Assembly (NCBI RefSeq): GCF_900086705.1
Contig: NZ_LT575483.1
Location: forward strand, 63,166 to 127,165
DNA length: 64,000 bases
Direction: 5' to 3'
From: Massilibacillus massiliensis
Lineage (GTDB): Bacteria; Bacillota; Negativicutes; FLKF01
Part shown: positions 55,106-64,000 of the stretch, one piece after another
Position numbering within the stretch: position 1 is the stretch's first letter
Layout: each line of letters begins with the position of its first letter
Program-made: the position numbers and the translations under genes
The notes under the pieces: model-generated
Told to the model about the DNA's origin: nothing
Databases searched by the model: none
Seen by the model: only the letters and a program-made list of their open reading frames with translations

Positions 55106-56491
55106 ATGACTGAAAAAAATATACCGCGAATCGTAATTGCTGCAACCAATAGCGGCGCAGGAAAAACCACCATTGTTACTGGAATCCTAGCAGCTATGAA
55201 AAGTAAAGGATATAATGTTCAGTCCTATAAAATCGGTCCAGATTATATTGATCCTGGTTATCATCAATTGGCCAGTGAAAAACCTGGACATAATCTTGAT
55301 ACATGGTTAGTGCCAGCAACAAAAATCAATGAAATTTTTACTAGAACTGCTGAAAGTTCAGACATTGCAATTATTGAAGGTGTAATGGGACTATATGATG
55401 GCGGAAGAAAAGAAATTAGCAGTACTGCTACAATAGCAAAACTATTGAAAGCGCCTATTATTTTGGTCATTGATGCTAAATCCATGGGTGAAAGTGCAGC
55501 TGCCATTGCTCTTGGGTTTAAAATGTTTGACCCTAAAATTGATTTTGCTGGCGTTATTATAAATCGTCTAGGGTCTCAAACACATAAAAAAATTATCTGC
55601 GATGCAATGGCAAAAATCAATATTCCCGTGCTAGGATGCATTTTTCGAGAAAATCAAATGACTTTACCACAGCGACATTTAGGATTAACTCCAGTCACAG
55701 AGAATCAAGCAGGAGAAAGTATTTCCGTCATAAGAGATGCAGTATTACAACACTGTGACATAGATTCACTTTATCGTACAGCAAAAGCTGCTCCGCCAAT
55801 CCCATCTTCGTCTGTCAAAAAGGTCTTAAAACAAACAAATTCAAAAATAAAAATTGGTGTGGCACATGATGAGGCTTTTTCTTTTTATTATCCAGAAAGT
55901 TTGGACGTGTTAGAAGAATTAGGTGCTGAGATTGTATTTTTTAGTCCTTTACATGATCAAAAGATTCCTGACATCCAAGGTTTAATCTTTGGTGGCGGCT
56001 TTCCTGAAATGTTTGCAAAAGAGTTAAGTGAAAATCAATCTATGCAAAAATCGATCTATGGGCTAGCTGAAAAAGGATTGCCTATTTATGCTGAATGTGG
56101 AGGTTTGATGTACCTGACAAAATCATTAAAAGATTTCTCAGAAAATGTTTTTAATATGGTTGGTTTGATCCCAGCAACTTGTCAAATGCATGATAAGCTG
56201 CAAACTGTTGGTTATATTGAAGCAGAGGCTTTAAATGATAGTATTTTATGCCCGCAAGGAACTACTATACATGGGCATGAATTTCATTTTTCATCCATGT
56301 CTATAGATGAAAACCTAGAAAAAATATTTCCTTGGGCTTTTAAATTTACAAAATTAAGAACCGGTAAAATGTATTATGGCGGATATGCAACAGATAATAT
56401 TCTGGCTTCTTATCTGCATCTACACTTTGCTGGTAATATAAATTTAGCAAAACAGTTGATCGAAAAATGCTATAATTATATTCAAAAATAG
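55106..56491 (+). CDS. cbiA: Cobyrinate a,c-diamide synthase CbiA
   Basis: CbiA amidates the a and c side chains of cobyrinate using glutamine and ATP. The 461-residue protein has the P-loop-like ATNSGAGKTT (residues 13-22), EGVMGLYDGG, and a C-terminal class I glutaminase domain with the Cys in YAECGG and the GHEFH motif. ATG 55106 follows TTGGAGTGA; GTG 55097 is less likely. Confidence 0.95.
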   Translation: MTEKNIPRIVIAATNSGAGKTTIVTGILAAMKSKGYNVQSYKIGPDYIDPGYHQLASEKPGHNLDTWLVPATKINEIFTRTAESSDIAIIEGVMGLYDGGRKEISSTATIAKLLKAPIILVIDAKSMGESAAAIALGFKMFDPKIDFAGVIINRLGSQTHKKIICDAMAKINIPVLGCIFRENQMTLPQRHLGLTPVTENQAGESISVIRDAVLQHCDIDSLYRTAKAAPPIPSSSVKKVLKQTNSKIKIGVAHDEAFSFYYPESLDVLEELGAEIVFFSPLHDQKIPDIQGLIFGGGFPEMFAKELSENQSMQKSIYGLAEKGLPIYAECGGLMYLTKSLKDFSENVFNMVGLIPATCQMHDKLQTVGYIEAEALNDSILCPQGTTIHGHEFHFSSMSIDENLEKIFPWAFKFTKLRTGKMYYGGYATDNILASYLHLHFAGNINLAKQLIEKCYNYIQK

Positions 56492-56502
56492 GAGATGGCT
56501 TC

Positions 56503-57069
56503 ATGGCAGGCAAAATTATTTTAATTACGGGTGGAGCACGAAGCGGAAAGAGTCGTTTTGCAGAACAATATGCGACGAAAAATGGATTTAAAATTGCTTA
56601 TATTGCCACAGCGCAAATCTATGATGATGAAATGAAACTGCGTGTTGCATTACACAAAGACCGCAGACCCGCTGAATGGAAAACTTATGAAGCACCTTAT
56701 GAAGCAGAAAAAATAATTATTGAAGCTGCTAAAGAGCATGATACAATATTATTTGATTGTTTAACACTTTATACAAGTAATATGCTGTTTGCTAGAGACG
56801 TACCGAAGGACGTAAAAAAACGTTATACGTATGTAAAAGAAAAGTTTGAATTACTTTTAAATGCTGCAAAAACAAGTAATTGTCAGATTATTTTTGTTAC
56901 AAATGAAGTTGGCATGAGTATTGTGCCTGAAAATGCTTTAGCTAGAGAATACCGTGATTTAGCAGGATGTATGAATCAAATTATAGCGGCTAGTGCCGAT
57001 AGAGTTTATATGGTGATAAGTGGAATTGCTGTTGACATAAAAAAATTATCCGCGGAATTGGAGGAATAA
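56503..57069 (+). CDS. cobU: Adenosylcobinamide kinase / adenosylcobinamide-phosphate guanylyltransferase CobU
   Basis: CobU phosphorylates adenosylcobinamide and adds GMP. The 188-residue protein has the P-loop GGARSGKSRFAEQ (from residue 10), DRRPAEWKTYEAP with the RPxxWxTxE motif, and FVTNEVGMSIVPENALAREYRD-type block (ending LAREYRDLAG). It lies between cbiA and cbiP. Confidence 0.95.
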   Translation: MAGKIILITGGARSGKSRFAEQYATKNGFKIAYIATAQIYDDEMKLRVALHKDRRPAEWKTYEAPYEAEKIIIEAAKEHDTILFDCLTLYTSNMLFARDVPKDVKKRYTYVKEKFELLLNAAKTSNCQIIFVTNEVGMSIVPENALAREYRDLAGCMNQIIAASADRVYMVISGIAVDIKKLSAELEE

Positions 57070-57070
57070 T

Positions 57071-58594
57071 ATGCCTAGATATGTAATGTTGCAGGGTACA
57101 AGTTCACATGTGGGGAAAAGTATTTTGACAACAGCGCTTTGTCGAATTTTTCTTCAAGATGGAAAAAATGTAGTTCCTTTTAAAGCGCAAAATATGGCTT
57201 TAAATTCTTATGTTACTAGCTCCGGCGAAGAAATTGGGCGTGCACAAGTTGTGCAAGCAGAAGCTGCTGGGTTAGAACCTATCGTCGAAATGAATCCAGT
57301 TTTATTGAAACCAACTGGGAACGCTTGCTCCCAAGTCATATTAATGGGAAAACCCGTTGGCAATATGTCAGCAAAAGAATATCATACCGGTTATTCTTTA
57401 AAAGCATTAAGTGCAGTTAAACAGAGTTTAGAAAAGCTTAAAGGCATTTTTGATGTAATTGTAATAGAAGGTGCTGGAAGCCCTGCTGAAGTAAATCTAA
57501 AAGCAAATGATATTGTGAATATGAGAATTGCCAAACTAACAAATGCTCCGGTCTTGTTAGTCGCTGACATTGATCGTGGCGGAGCTCTCGCTGCGGTTGT
57601 CGGTACATTAGAATTACTCGAGCAGGATGAACGCGATTTAGTTAGGGGCATCATTATCAATAAATTTCGTGGAGATCTCAATCTATTAAAACCAGCACTA
57701 GATTTTTTAGAAGAAAAAACAGGAAAACCAGTACTCGGCGTAATTCCATATTTAGAGCAACTTGGCATTGAGGATGAAGATTCTGTATCATTAGACGATA
57801 AAAGACAAGTATCCAAAGACGCTGCATTAACAGTTGCAGTCATAAGAACACCCAAAATTTCAAATTTTACCGATTTCGATAGTTTAGCAAACGAGACTGA
57901 CGTGAATCTTAAGTACATTCAATTAGGTGAAACTATTGGCAATCCAGATTTGATTATATTGCCTGGAAGTAAGAATACAACTGAAGATCTACTGTATTTA
58001 CGTGAGAATGGATATGAAGAAGAAATTAAAAATCTTGTAAATCAAGGAATCCCCATCATTGGAATTTGTGGTGGATATCAAATGCTGGGGAAGACCATTC
58101 TCGATCCAGCACATACTGAATCAAATCGTGAAGTTATCGCGGGATTAAATCTCTTAGATATAAAAACAACATTTATTTCTGAAAAATTAACCAGTCAAGT
58201 AACTGCCAATTACATAGGAACCAAATTTTTAGACTCTGAATTTACCGCAAATGATTTACATGGTTATGAAATTCATATGGGAAGAACTGAATTTATTACA
58301 AATAAAGTGCAGAATGCATTTGTTATTACAAATCGCTCTCAGCAAAGAGTGGAGAGTTTAGATGGAGTAATTAGTGAAAATGGGTTAGTCATGGGAACAT
58401 ACATTCATGGCATTTTTGACAATGACGATTTTCGACGCTCCATATTAAATGCACTTAGGTGCAGAAAAGGGCTGTCACCTTTAAATCATACAATCAATAC
58501 TGCGGCAGAGAAACAAGCAAATTATAATCGTCTAGCGAATACAGTCAGAAATCATTTAAACATGGAACTATTATATAAAATAATGGAATCATAA
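57071..58594 (+). CDS. cbiP: Cobyric acid synthase CbiP
   Basis: CbiP (CobQ) amidates side chains b, d, e and g. The 507-residue protein has the N-terminal ATPase part (MLQGTSSHVGKSILTTALCR, KAQNMALNSYVT) and a C-terminal glutaminase domain with Cys in IGICGGYQMLG and the late His in GTYIHGIFDN. A ribosome site GGAGGAA is present. It starts one base after cobU. Confidence 0.96.
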   Translation: MPRYVMLQGTSSHVGKSILTTALCRIFLQDGKNVVPFKAQNMALNSYVTSSGEEIGRAQVVQAEAAGLEPIVEMNPVLLKPTGNACSQVILMGKPVGNMSAKEYHTGYSLKALSAVKQSLEKLKGIFDVIVIEGAGSPAEVNLKANDIVNMRIAKLTNAPVLLVADIDRGGALAAVVGTLELLEQDERDLVRGIIINKFRGDLNLLKPALDFLEEKTGKPVLGVIPYLEQLGIEDEDSVSLDDKRQVSKDAALTVAVIRTPKISNFTDFDSLANETDVNLKYIQLGETIGNPDLIILPGSKNTTEDLLYLRENGYEEEIKNLVNQGIPIIGICGGYQMLGKTILDPAHTESNREVIAGLNLLDIKTTFISEKLTSQVTANYIGTKFLDSEFTANDLHGYEIHMGRTEFITNKVQNAFVITNRSQQRVESLDGVISENGLVMGTYIHGIFDNDDFRRSILNALRCRKGLSPLNHTINTAAEKQANYNRLANTVRNHLNMELLYKIMES

Positions 58595-58595
58595 G

Positions 58596-59555
58596 ATGGA
58601 TATCTATATTCCTGCAATAGCGTTTATAATTGATTGTATCATAGGAGATCCCAAAACGAATTGGCATCCTGTTGCTTTAATTGGCAAACTGATAAGCTTA
58701 TTGGAAAAATATTTATTAAATTTAAGCAATATTTCCTACAAAAAACAGATATTCGGCGCCATACTTGTTCTTTGTACTCTAACAATCAGCTACGGTCTAA
58801 CTTATGTTCTTTTACATTTTTTTAATGATCTAAATAAGTGGTTTGGATATTTTTTTAGTGCACTTATTCTCAGTTTCACAATATCCCCCCGTAGTTTGGC
58901 AGAAGCGGGGATCGAAATTCGTAATGCACTCATAAAACATGACTTATCAGTTGCAAGGTATAAAGTGGGCTGGATCGTAGGACGTGACACAGATAAGTTA
59001 AACGTTGCAGAAATTACGAGAGCAACCGTTGAAACAATTGCTGAAAATATTGTAGACGGCATTATTTCGCCATTGTTTTACTTTCTTCTCGGTGGAGCTC
59101 CTTTAGCTGCTTTATATCGAACTGTAAATACTTTAGATTCTATGATTGGGTATAAAAACGATAAATATATCGATTTTGGCAAATTTGCTGCTCGAACAGA
59201 TGATTGTTTTAATTTTATTCCGGCACGTATAACAGCAATATTAATTGTTTTAATCGCTTTTTTCTTTCAACTAAACTATAAAAAAGCAATTAAAATTATT
59301 TTAAGGGATGCGAAGAAACATCCTAGTCCTAATAGTGGTTATAGTGAGGCTGGTGTAGCTGGTGCGTTAAACATACGCTTAGGTGGTCTTAATTATTATT
59401 TTGGTATAGCCTCTATACGTGCTTATATGGGAGATGCGGGAACAATATTAAGCCCTGAACATATCAGCAAAACAATTTACATTATGTATGGGGTCAGTAT
59501 ACTATTTATACTATTATCTTTTATCGTGATCTACCGTTTGGGAGGTACATTATAA
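58596..59555 (+). CDS. cbiB: Adenosylcobinamide-phosphate synthase CbiB
   Basis: CbiB attaches aminopropanol-phosphate to adenosylcobyric acid in the membrane. The 319-residue protein has several membrane helices and the family blocks: DCIIGDPKTNWHPVALIGK, VGWIVGRDTDKLN, ETIAENIVDGIISPLFYF and HPSPNSGYSEAGVAGALNIR. It starts one base after the cbiP stop; TAAG. Confidence 0.95.
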   Translation: MDIYIPAIAFIIDCIIGDPKTNWHPVALIGKLISLLEKYLLNLSNISYKKQIFGAILVLCTLTISYGLTYVLLHFFNDLNKWFGYFFSALILSFTISPRSLAEAGIEIRNALIKHDLSVARYKVGWIVGRDTDKLNVAEITRATVETIAENIVDGIISPLFYFLLGGAPLAALYRTVNTLDSMIGYKNDKYIDFGKFAARTDDCFNFIPARITAILIVLIAFFFQLNYKKAIKIILRDAKKHPSPNSGYSEAGVAGALNIRLGGLNYYFGIASIRAYMGDAGTILSPEHISKTIYIMYGVSILFILLSFIVIYRLGGTL

Positions 59556-59559
59556 TAAA

Positions 59560-60312
59560 ATGCATGATTTTTTAATAGGCTTGCAGTTTTTAACAAGAAT
59601 TCATTTAGTTAAACAAGAGGAATGGTCTGCCGAAAGTTTCGGCAGAAGCGTGAAATTTTTTCCGCTCGTCGGTCTTGTAATTGGAATTATATTAGCTATG
59701 ATCGCATATTTTCTCACGATTTATTTCCCAGAAAATTACAATCGATTTCCTAGACATATAACCAGTACTTTATTATTGGTACTTTCAATTTTACTAACGG
59801 GTGGTTTACATTGTGATGGTTTTATGGATACGATGGATGGAATTTTTTCTGGAAGATCAAGAGAACGAATGTTAGAAATCATGAAGGATAGCAGAGTTGG
59901 CGCAAATGGCGTAGTTGCTTTTGTTATACTTTTTATCTCTAAGTGGTCATTATTGTTAGATTTATCACCTGAAAAATTAATTACGGCACTTTTTGTCATG
60001 CCAATCATCAGTCGATTGGGTATGGTAATGGGAGTTACTCTATTTCCTTATGCACGGCCGAACGGTATAGGGAAAGCTTTTGCACAATATGCAAATAAAA
60101 CCGCTTTAGTCATTGCATCCTTTATTACATTATTATTCGTCATTCCTGTGGGAACAATTGCTGTCTTTAGTCTGTTTTGTGCGATTCTATTTACACTTTT
60201 ATTCTCTAAATATATAACAAATGTATTAGGAGGACTTACAGGGGACGTCTACGGTGCATTGACAGAACTAAATGAAGTTATTATTTTATTTGTATTTTTA
60301 TTTTCAACCTAA
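59560..60312 (+). CDS. cobS: Adenosylcobinamide-GDP ribazoletransferase CobS
   Basis: CobS (cobalamin synthase) joins alpha-ribazole to adenosylcobinamide-GDP in the membrane. The 250-residue protein has about six helices and the GGLHCDGFMDTMDGIFSGRSRERMLEIMKDSRVG family stretch (from about residue 80; only its start GGLHCDGFMDTMDG is cited as diagnostic), plus GGLTGDVYGALTEL near the C-terminus. It follows cbiB by four bases. Confidence 0.95.
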   Translation: MHDFLIGLQFLTRIHLVKQEEWSAESFGRSVKFFPLVGLVIGIILAMIAYFLTIYFPENYNRFPRHITSTLLLVLSILLTGGLHCDGFMDTMDGIFSGRSRERMLEIMKDSRVGANGVVAFVILFISKWSLLLDLSPEKLITALFVMPIISRLGMVMGVTLFPYARPNGIGKAFAQYANKTALVIASFITLLFVIPVGTIAVFSLFCAILFTLLFSKYITNVLGGLTGDVYGALTELNEVIILFVFLFST

Positions 60313-60339
60313 ATTTTAAACTATGATTTGGAGTTTTTT

Positions 60340-61230
60340 ATGTTTATATGTGTAAAAGCACCGGGCGCTTGCGGTGAATTAATACAAGGCTCTATAAATA
60401 ATGAGCCTTTTCTTGTAACATGCCCGATTGATCTGTACTCTGCAGCAACGATTCTACCTCAGAAAAAAATAGCACCACGACTTGGTAGAAAATCGCAGTT
60501 AGCGATATCAAAAGTTTTAGAGTATTTGAAAATAAACATGCCGTTTGATTCTTTCATAAAAATTTCATCGTCTTTACCCAAAGGAAAAGGAATGGCTTCA
60601 AGTAGTGCTGATATAGCCGCAATTTGCAAAGCAATTGCTTTGTTTTTCGATAGAAATTTAACACTTGATGAAATTGCTTTCATCGCTGCATCTATTGAAC
60701 CAACAGATGGAATCTTTTATGAAGGAATTGTAAAAATTAATCATTTAACTGGAACCTGTCAAGAATTTTTAGGAAACCCTCCAGCTATGTTAATCGCTTT
60801 ATTTGATTTAGGTGGATCTATTGATACCTTAAGTTTTAATCGTCGTACCGATTTAGAAGCATTAAACACAAAAAAAGAATCACATATTTTACAAGCTTTA
60901 GATTTGGTTCGAAAGGGCATTCGGACACATGATACAAGGTTAATTGGACAAGGGACAACATTGAGTGCACTTGCCAATCAAGAAACTTTATATAAACCAG
61001 GCTTAGAGAGCATGATTAAAATTGCTGAAAACTGTGGAGCAGTAGGGGTTAATATTGCACATAGTGGAACAATTATTGGAATACTTTTTGATTTAGAACA
61101 AGCAGAAGGATTATCTAAAAGTATTGATTTAGCAAAACTAAAGTGTCCTCAATTCACATTTTTGAGAACAGCAAATTTAATTCCTGGCGGATTGAAAATT
61201 GAAGGTGATATAAATGGAGCAAAGCTTTGA
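60340..61230 (+). CDS. PduX-like L-threonine kinase (GHMP family)
   Basis: PduX phosphorylates L-threonine for the aminopropanol arm of cobalamin. The 296-residue protein has the N-terminal KAPGACGELIQGS and TCPIDLYSAA motifs, the GHMP ATP loop LPKGKGMASSSADIAA and a C-terminal block with GVNIAHSGTIIG. It precedes cobD, which decarboxylates the threonine phosphate, and overlaps it by 17 bases. ATG 60340 fits TTTGGAG better than an in-frame TTG at 60328. Specific activity is inferred from motif and context. Confidence 0.87.
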   Translation: MFICVKAPGACGELIQGSINNEPFLVTCPIDLYSAATILPQKKIAPRLGRKSQLAISKVLEYLKINMPFDSFIKISSSLPKGKGMASSSADIAAICKAIALFFDRNLTLDEIAFIAASIEPTDGIFYEGIVKINHLTGTCQEFLGNPPAMLIALFDLGGSIDTLSFNRRTDLEALNTKKESHILQALDLVRKGIRTHDTRLIGQGTTLSALANQETLYKPGLESMIKIAENCGAVGVNIAHSGTIIGILFDLEQAEGLSKSIDLAKLKCPQFTFLRTANLIPGGLKIEGDINGAKL

Positions 61231-62329
61231 ACATGGGGGAAACATTCATAAGTTTTTAAGAACACAGACTTCTTTATCCCATACATTTTTTGATTTTAGT
61301 GCGAACATAAATCCTCTAGGATTATCCGAAAAAGTACGGTCCAGCATAAAAAACAATATTGATACAATTATTCACTATCCCGATGTGGATGGATATGAGC
61401 TAAAAAATATGCTTTCGCAATATTATCAGATTTCATATGATAGTTTAACCCTAGGAAATGGAGCAGTTGAATTATTATATATTTTATGTAATTTAGTTCA
61501 ACCTAAAACTGCACTAATTTTAGCACCATCCTTCAGTGAATATGAATCCGCATCAAGAGCCGCAAAAGCTAAAATTAAGTATTATTATCTAAATGAAAAA
61601 AACGACTTTCTTTTCGATATAAATAGATTTTTATTAGCTTTAGAATCTTTAGGCAAAAATGATATTATCTTTTTAGGTAATCCTAATAACCCCACTGGAA
61701 CATCGATTACATCTCAAGATTTAGAAAAAATACTGTACTATGCCCAGCGAAATCATTGTTTTGTTGTTGTTGATGAATCTTTTATTGATTTTTTACCTAA
61801 TGCAACAAACTATACCGTTCGACATCTAATAAAAAATTTTGAAAATTTAATTGTATTACATTCACTTACAAAATTTTATGCAATTCCTGGATTACGTTTA
61901 GGTTTTGTAATTACTTCCACTAAAATTGCACAAAAATTACATCTTGCTAAAGATCCTTGGAACGTCAATTGTCTGGCACAGATTGCAGGGATCGCTGCAT
62001 TACAAGATAAACAATACCAAGAAAAAAGTCGTAGTTTTATGCAACAAGAAATTGACTTTTTTTATAAAAATTTGACTGCTATAAATACATTGAAAATATA
62101 TAAACCTATGGTTAATTTTGTTTTGGTCAATTTAGAAAAAACCAATATAAAATCACACGAATTAAGAAAACAACTATTAAAAAGAGCTATTTTAATTCGT
62201 GATTGTGCAAATTATCCCGGTTTATCTAATCAATATGTACGTTTTGCAATCAAACGGCATAATGAAAATATATTTTTTCTTGAAACGCTGAAAAAAATAT
62301 TAATGGATGGTAGTGTAAAAAATGACTAA
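61214..62329 (+). CDS. cobD: L-threonine-O-3-phosphate decarboxylase CobD
   Basis: CobD makes (R)-1-aminopropanol-2-phosphate using PLP. The 371-residue aminotransferase-fold protein has the HGGNIHKF start, FSANINPLGLSEKV, FLGNPNNPTGT, and the PLP-binding Lys220 in HSLTKFYAIPGLRLG. It overlaps pduX and cobC and completes the aminopropanol arm. Confidence 0.93.
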   Translation: MEQSFEHGGNIHKFLRTQTSLSHTFFDFSANINPLGLSEKVRSSIKNNIDTIIHYPDVDGYELKNMLSQYYQISYDSLTLGNGAVELLYILCNLVQPKTALILAPSFSEYESASRAAKAKIKYYYLNEKNDFLFDINRFLLALESLGKNDIIFLGNPNNPTGTSITSQDLEKILYYAQRNHCFVVVDESFIDFLPNATNYTVRHLIKNFENLIVLHSLTKFYAIPGLRLGFVITSTKIAQKLHLAKDPWNVNCLAQIAGIAALQDKQYQEKSRSFMQQEIDFFYKNLTAINTLKIYKPMVNFVLVNLEKTNIKSHELRKQLLKRAILIRDCANYPGLSNQYVRFAIKRHNENIFFLETLKKILMDGSVKND

Positions 62330-62933
62330 AGTTATTTTGGTAAGACATGGACAAACAGAATGGAATATTCAAGGTAAATATCAAGGTCACTCGGATATCG
62401 AGTTATCTCCATTAGGACTTGAACAAGCAAAATTAGTGGGTAAACGATTAGCAAAAGAAAAAATTGATGCCGTTTACGCCAGCGATCTTAAGCGAGCTGT
62501 AAAAACAGCCGAATACATTGCAAATGAACATACTTTAAAAGTAAATATTATTGAACAATTTAGAGAGATCTCATTTGGCGATTGGGAAGGGCTAGATTAT
62601 AAAACAATTAATGAAAAATGGCCTGGCAAAGTCGAGCTTTTCTTTAAAAATGCAGAATTAAATGTAATTCCAAACGGTGAGACATTTCTGGAAGTTACAG
62701 AGCGTTCTTGTCGCGTAATGAAAAATTTAACAGAAAAGCACGCTGATAAAACGATTGTGATTGTTTCACATGGTGGAACAATTCGAACATTAATTGCAAC
62801 TGCATTGCAACTGCGATTAAAATATATTTGGAACCTACGTCAAGACAATACAGCAGTAAATATATTGAACTATTATGACACTCAGACAGTAGTTGAACTT
62901 TTAAATGATACGCATCATTTAAATCAATGCTAG
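62322..62933 (+). CDS. cobC: Alpha-ribazole phosphatase CobC-like (histidine phosphatase)
   Basis: CobC removes phosphate from alpha-ribazole-5'-P or cobalamin-5'-P. The 203-residue protein has the histidine phosphatase start VILVRHGQTEWN with catalytic His9, LSPLGLEQAKLVG, REISFGDWEGLDY and IVSHGGTIRTLI with the second His. By sequence alone it could be another phosphoglycerate mutase-like enzyme; the operon position favours CobC. Confidence 0.85.
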   Translation: MTKVILVRHGQTEWNIQGKYQGHSDIELSPLGLEQAKLVGKRLAKEKIDAVYASDLKRAVKTAEYIANEHTLKVNIIEQFREISFGDWEGLDYKTINEKWPGKVELFFKNAELNVIPNGETFLEVTERSCRVMKNLTEKHADKTIVIVSHGGTIRTLIATALQLRLKYIWNLRQDNTAVNILNYYDTQTVVELLNDTHHLNQC

Positions 62934-62949
62934 CATTGCAAGCTTAAAT

Positions 62950-62985
62950 AAAAATCATTTATTCGATAAAAATAAATGATTTTTT
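62950..62985 (+). terminator. Terminator at the end of the cobalamin operon
   Basis: AAAAATCATTTATT (62950-62963) pairs perfectly with AATAAATGATTTTT (62971-62984), loop of seven, followed by a T-rich tract. Confidence 0.9.
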
Positions 62986-63033
62986 ATTTTTATCGGATTT
63001 AAAAATATTTTTGCTTTCGCCAGCGCCTACTTA

Positions 63034-63062
63034 TTAACTAAAATGATGAAGTGTGTTACAAT
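63034..63062 (+). promoter_or_regulatory. Candidate sigma-A promoter of polC
   Basis: TTAACT (63034-63039), a 17-base spacer, then TACAAT (63057-63062), 39 bases before the polC start. Confidence 0.45.
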
Positions 63063-63101
63063 ATACCTTACAGCATTTTCGATAGAAAGAGGTTTAGTAA
63101 A

Positions 63102-64000
63102 ATGCATGACTATTGTATTGTTCCCAAAAATCAGGAGTATTTTTGGGATTTTATAAATAATTCTACATTGACCATGGAAGAAAGAAAACTGTTACATTCT
63201 TGTAAAATTAAACATGTAGAAATAAATACAAAGAACTCCTCTTGGGAAATCGTTTTAACTACAAAAGCACATCTTCCTTTACCTTTATTAAATAAAGTAG
63301 CCAAGCAACTAATGCATACCTGTAAAATTCATTCTGTTTTTTTTAATCAAACGGTTATAGATTTAGAAATGTATTTAGAATATAATTGGTCTAAATTAGT
63401 CGCTGAAGTTGCTAATAAAAATCCTACTGTTACACATTTATTATTAAATGCCAAACGGCATTTTGACGGAAATAAATTGACGTTAACTTTATTTGGAGAT
63501 CTAGCCGCAGAAATCATTTCAGCTCATTCGGTGGTTCTGATGATTAAGAAATTTATTCAGAGAAATTTCGACGATAATTGTGAAATAGACTGTCTAACAA
63601 ATGCAGATGAAGAAAATATGATTGAACATGAAGATGATATCATGACCCCTGAATACCTTGAAGCTTTAAATGAATCTACAAAATCTGTGGAAAAAAAATC
63701 GGTAGACACGCCTATACTTTTTGGTAAAATGATAAAAGATCAATCTCAGCCAATTCAAGATGTTCAAGACGAAGCTAGAAATGTTGTAATCGAAGGAAAA
63801 TTAATTGTTTTTGATACACGTGAACTTCGTACTGGCAGACAACTACTTACTTTTGATATTGCTGACTTATCTGATGGGATTAGTTGTAAAACGTTTTTTG
63901 ACGATAAGGATAAATTTAATAAAATTATAAATAGCCTTTCAAAAGGAATGCAAATTAAGATTAAAGGGACTGTTCAATTTGACAAATATGCAAATGAGCT
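63102..64000 (+). CDS. polC: DNA polymerase III PolC, N-terminal part (runs off the window)
   Basis: PolC is the main replicative polymerase of low-GC Firmicutes. An open frame starts at ATG 63102 after AAAGAGG and runs to the window end with no stop: about 299 residues. The N-terminal part is variable. Near residue 225 it enters an OB-fold domain with VVIEGKLIVFDTRELRTG, RQLLTFDIADLSDGISCK and KGTVQFDKYANE, which is the PolC N-terminal OB signature. The exonuclease, PHP and palm domains lie beyond the window. PolC-type replication supports a Firmicute host. Confidence 0.9.
   Translation, partial: MHDYCIVPKNQEYFWDFINNSTLTMEERKLLHSCKIKHVEINTKNSSWEIVLTTKAHLPLPLLNKVAKQLMHTCKIHSVFFNQTVIDLEMYLEYNWSKLVAEVANKNPTVTHLLLNAKRHFDGNKLTLTLFGDLAAEIISAHSVVLMIKKFIQRNFDDNCEIDCLTNADEENMIEHEDDIMTPEYLEALNESTKSVEKKSVDTPILFGKMIKDQSQPIQDVQDEARNVVIEGKLIVFDTRELRTGRQLLTFDIADLSDGISCKTFFDDKDKFNKIINSLSKGMQIKIKGTVQFDKYANE

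Noticed and set aside
57391-57918. 175-residue minus-strand open frame
   Set aside because: It lies wholly inside cbiP on the opposite strand, with Ser-rich low-complexity composition typical of an antisense shadow.

Overview
The window is about 64 kb of AT-rich, gene-dense DNA. Nearly all genes lie on the + strand; only the rqcH-like gene is on the minus strand. PolC, T-box and SAM-I leaders, and SpoIIGA, SigE, SigG and SpoIIR mark an endospore-forming Firmicute. An ArnT/NaxD-like envelope-sugar cassette and a full anaerobic cobalamin operon make a spore-forming diderm of the Negativicutes (Sporomusa/Selenomonad type) the best guess. That placement is inference: no rRNA gene is present. No tRNA, CRISPR array, IS element or prophage was seen.

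Layout. 1-2063: tail of a RodZ-like gene and a YgiQ radical SAM gene. 2176-5860: sporulation block spoIIGA-sigE, a terminator, then sigG-spoIIR behind its own candidate forespore promoter, then ylmC. 5967-12627: nrdR, a radical SAM gene, pgeF, yggS, sepF, proC, ylmH, divIVA (division and wall neighbourhood). 12638-18809: T-box-controlled ileS, two small membrane protein genes, lspA-rluD and pyrR, ending at a 53-bp palindrome shared with the convergent rqcH. 20730-28307: a Ca2+-type P-ATPase, yicC-remA-gmk-rpoZ-coaBC, and metK behind a SAM-I riboswitch. 28384-43549: a long superoperon priA-def-fmt-DUF116-rsmB-rlmN, then two FHA genes, PP2C phosphatase, rodA/ftsW, a class B PBP, a PASTA kinase, rsgA and rpe. 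43593-45082: queC-folE2 (deazapurine). 45101-48522: ChbG/YdjC deacetylase, flippase-like membrane protein and ArnT-like GT39. 48820-62933: cobalamin operon cbiD-E-T-F-G-H-J-C-A-cobU-cbiP-cbiB-cobS-pduX-like-cobD-cobC. 63102-end: start of polC.

How the genes work together. In the sporulation block, SpoIIR (forespore) would signal to SpoIIGA (septum), which cleaves pro-SigE (mother cell); SigG acts later in the forespore. The FHA/phosphatase/RodA/PBP/kinase block couples Ser/Thr phosphorylation to wall elongation or septation, and joins an actinobacterial-style gene order to the Bacillus-style prpC-prkC-rsgA-rpe order. The cobalamin operon covers the middle and late corrin steps, the aminopropanol arm and nucleotide-loop assembly. 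CbiL, the cobaltochelatase, uroporphyrinogen methyltransferase, CobT and the adenosyltransferase are not in the window.

The most unusual observations are the palindrome that encodes the same last seven residues of two convergent proteins, the 100-bp cbiG/cbiH overlap that looks like a split CbiG-CbiH fusion, the NaxD/ArnT-like cassette, the 200-nt cob leader without a recognisable B12 riboswitch, a perfect 21-bp hairpin after nrdR, and an HCD (not HRD) catalytic loop in the PASTA kinase. All functional calls rest on reading motifs and family resemblance by eye; no database search was run.
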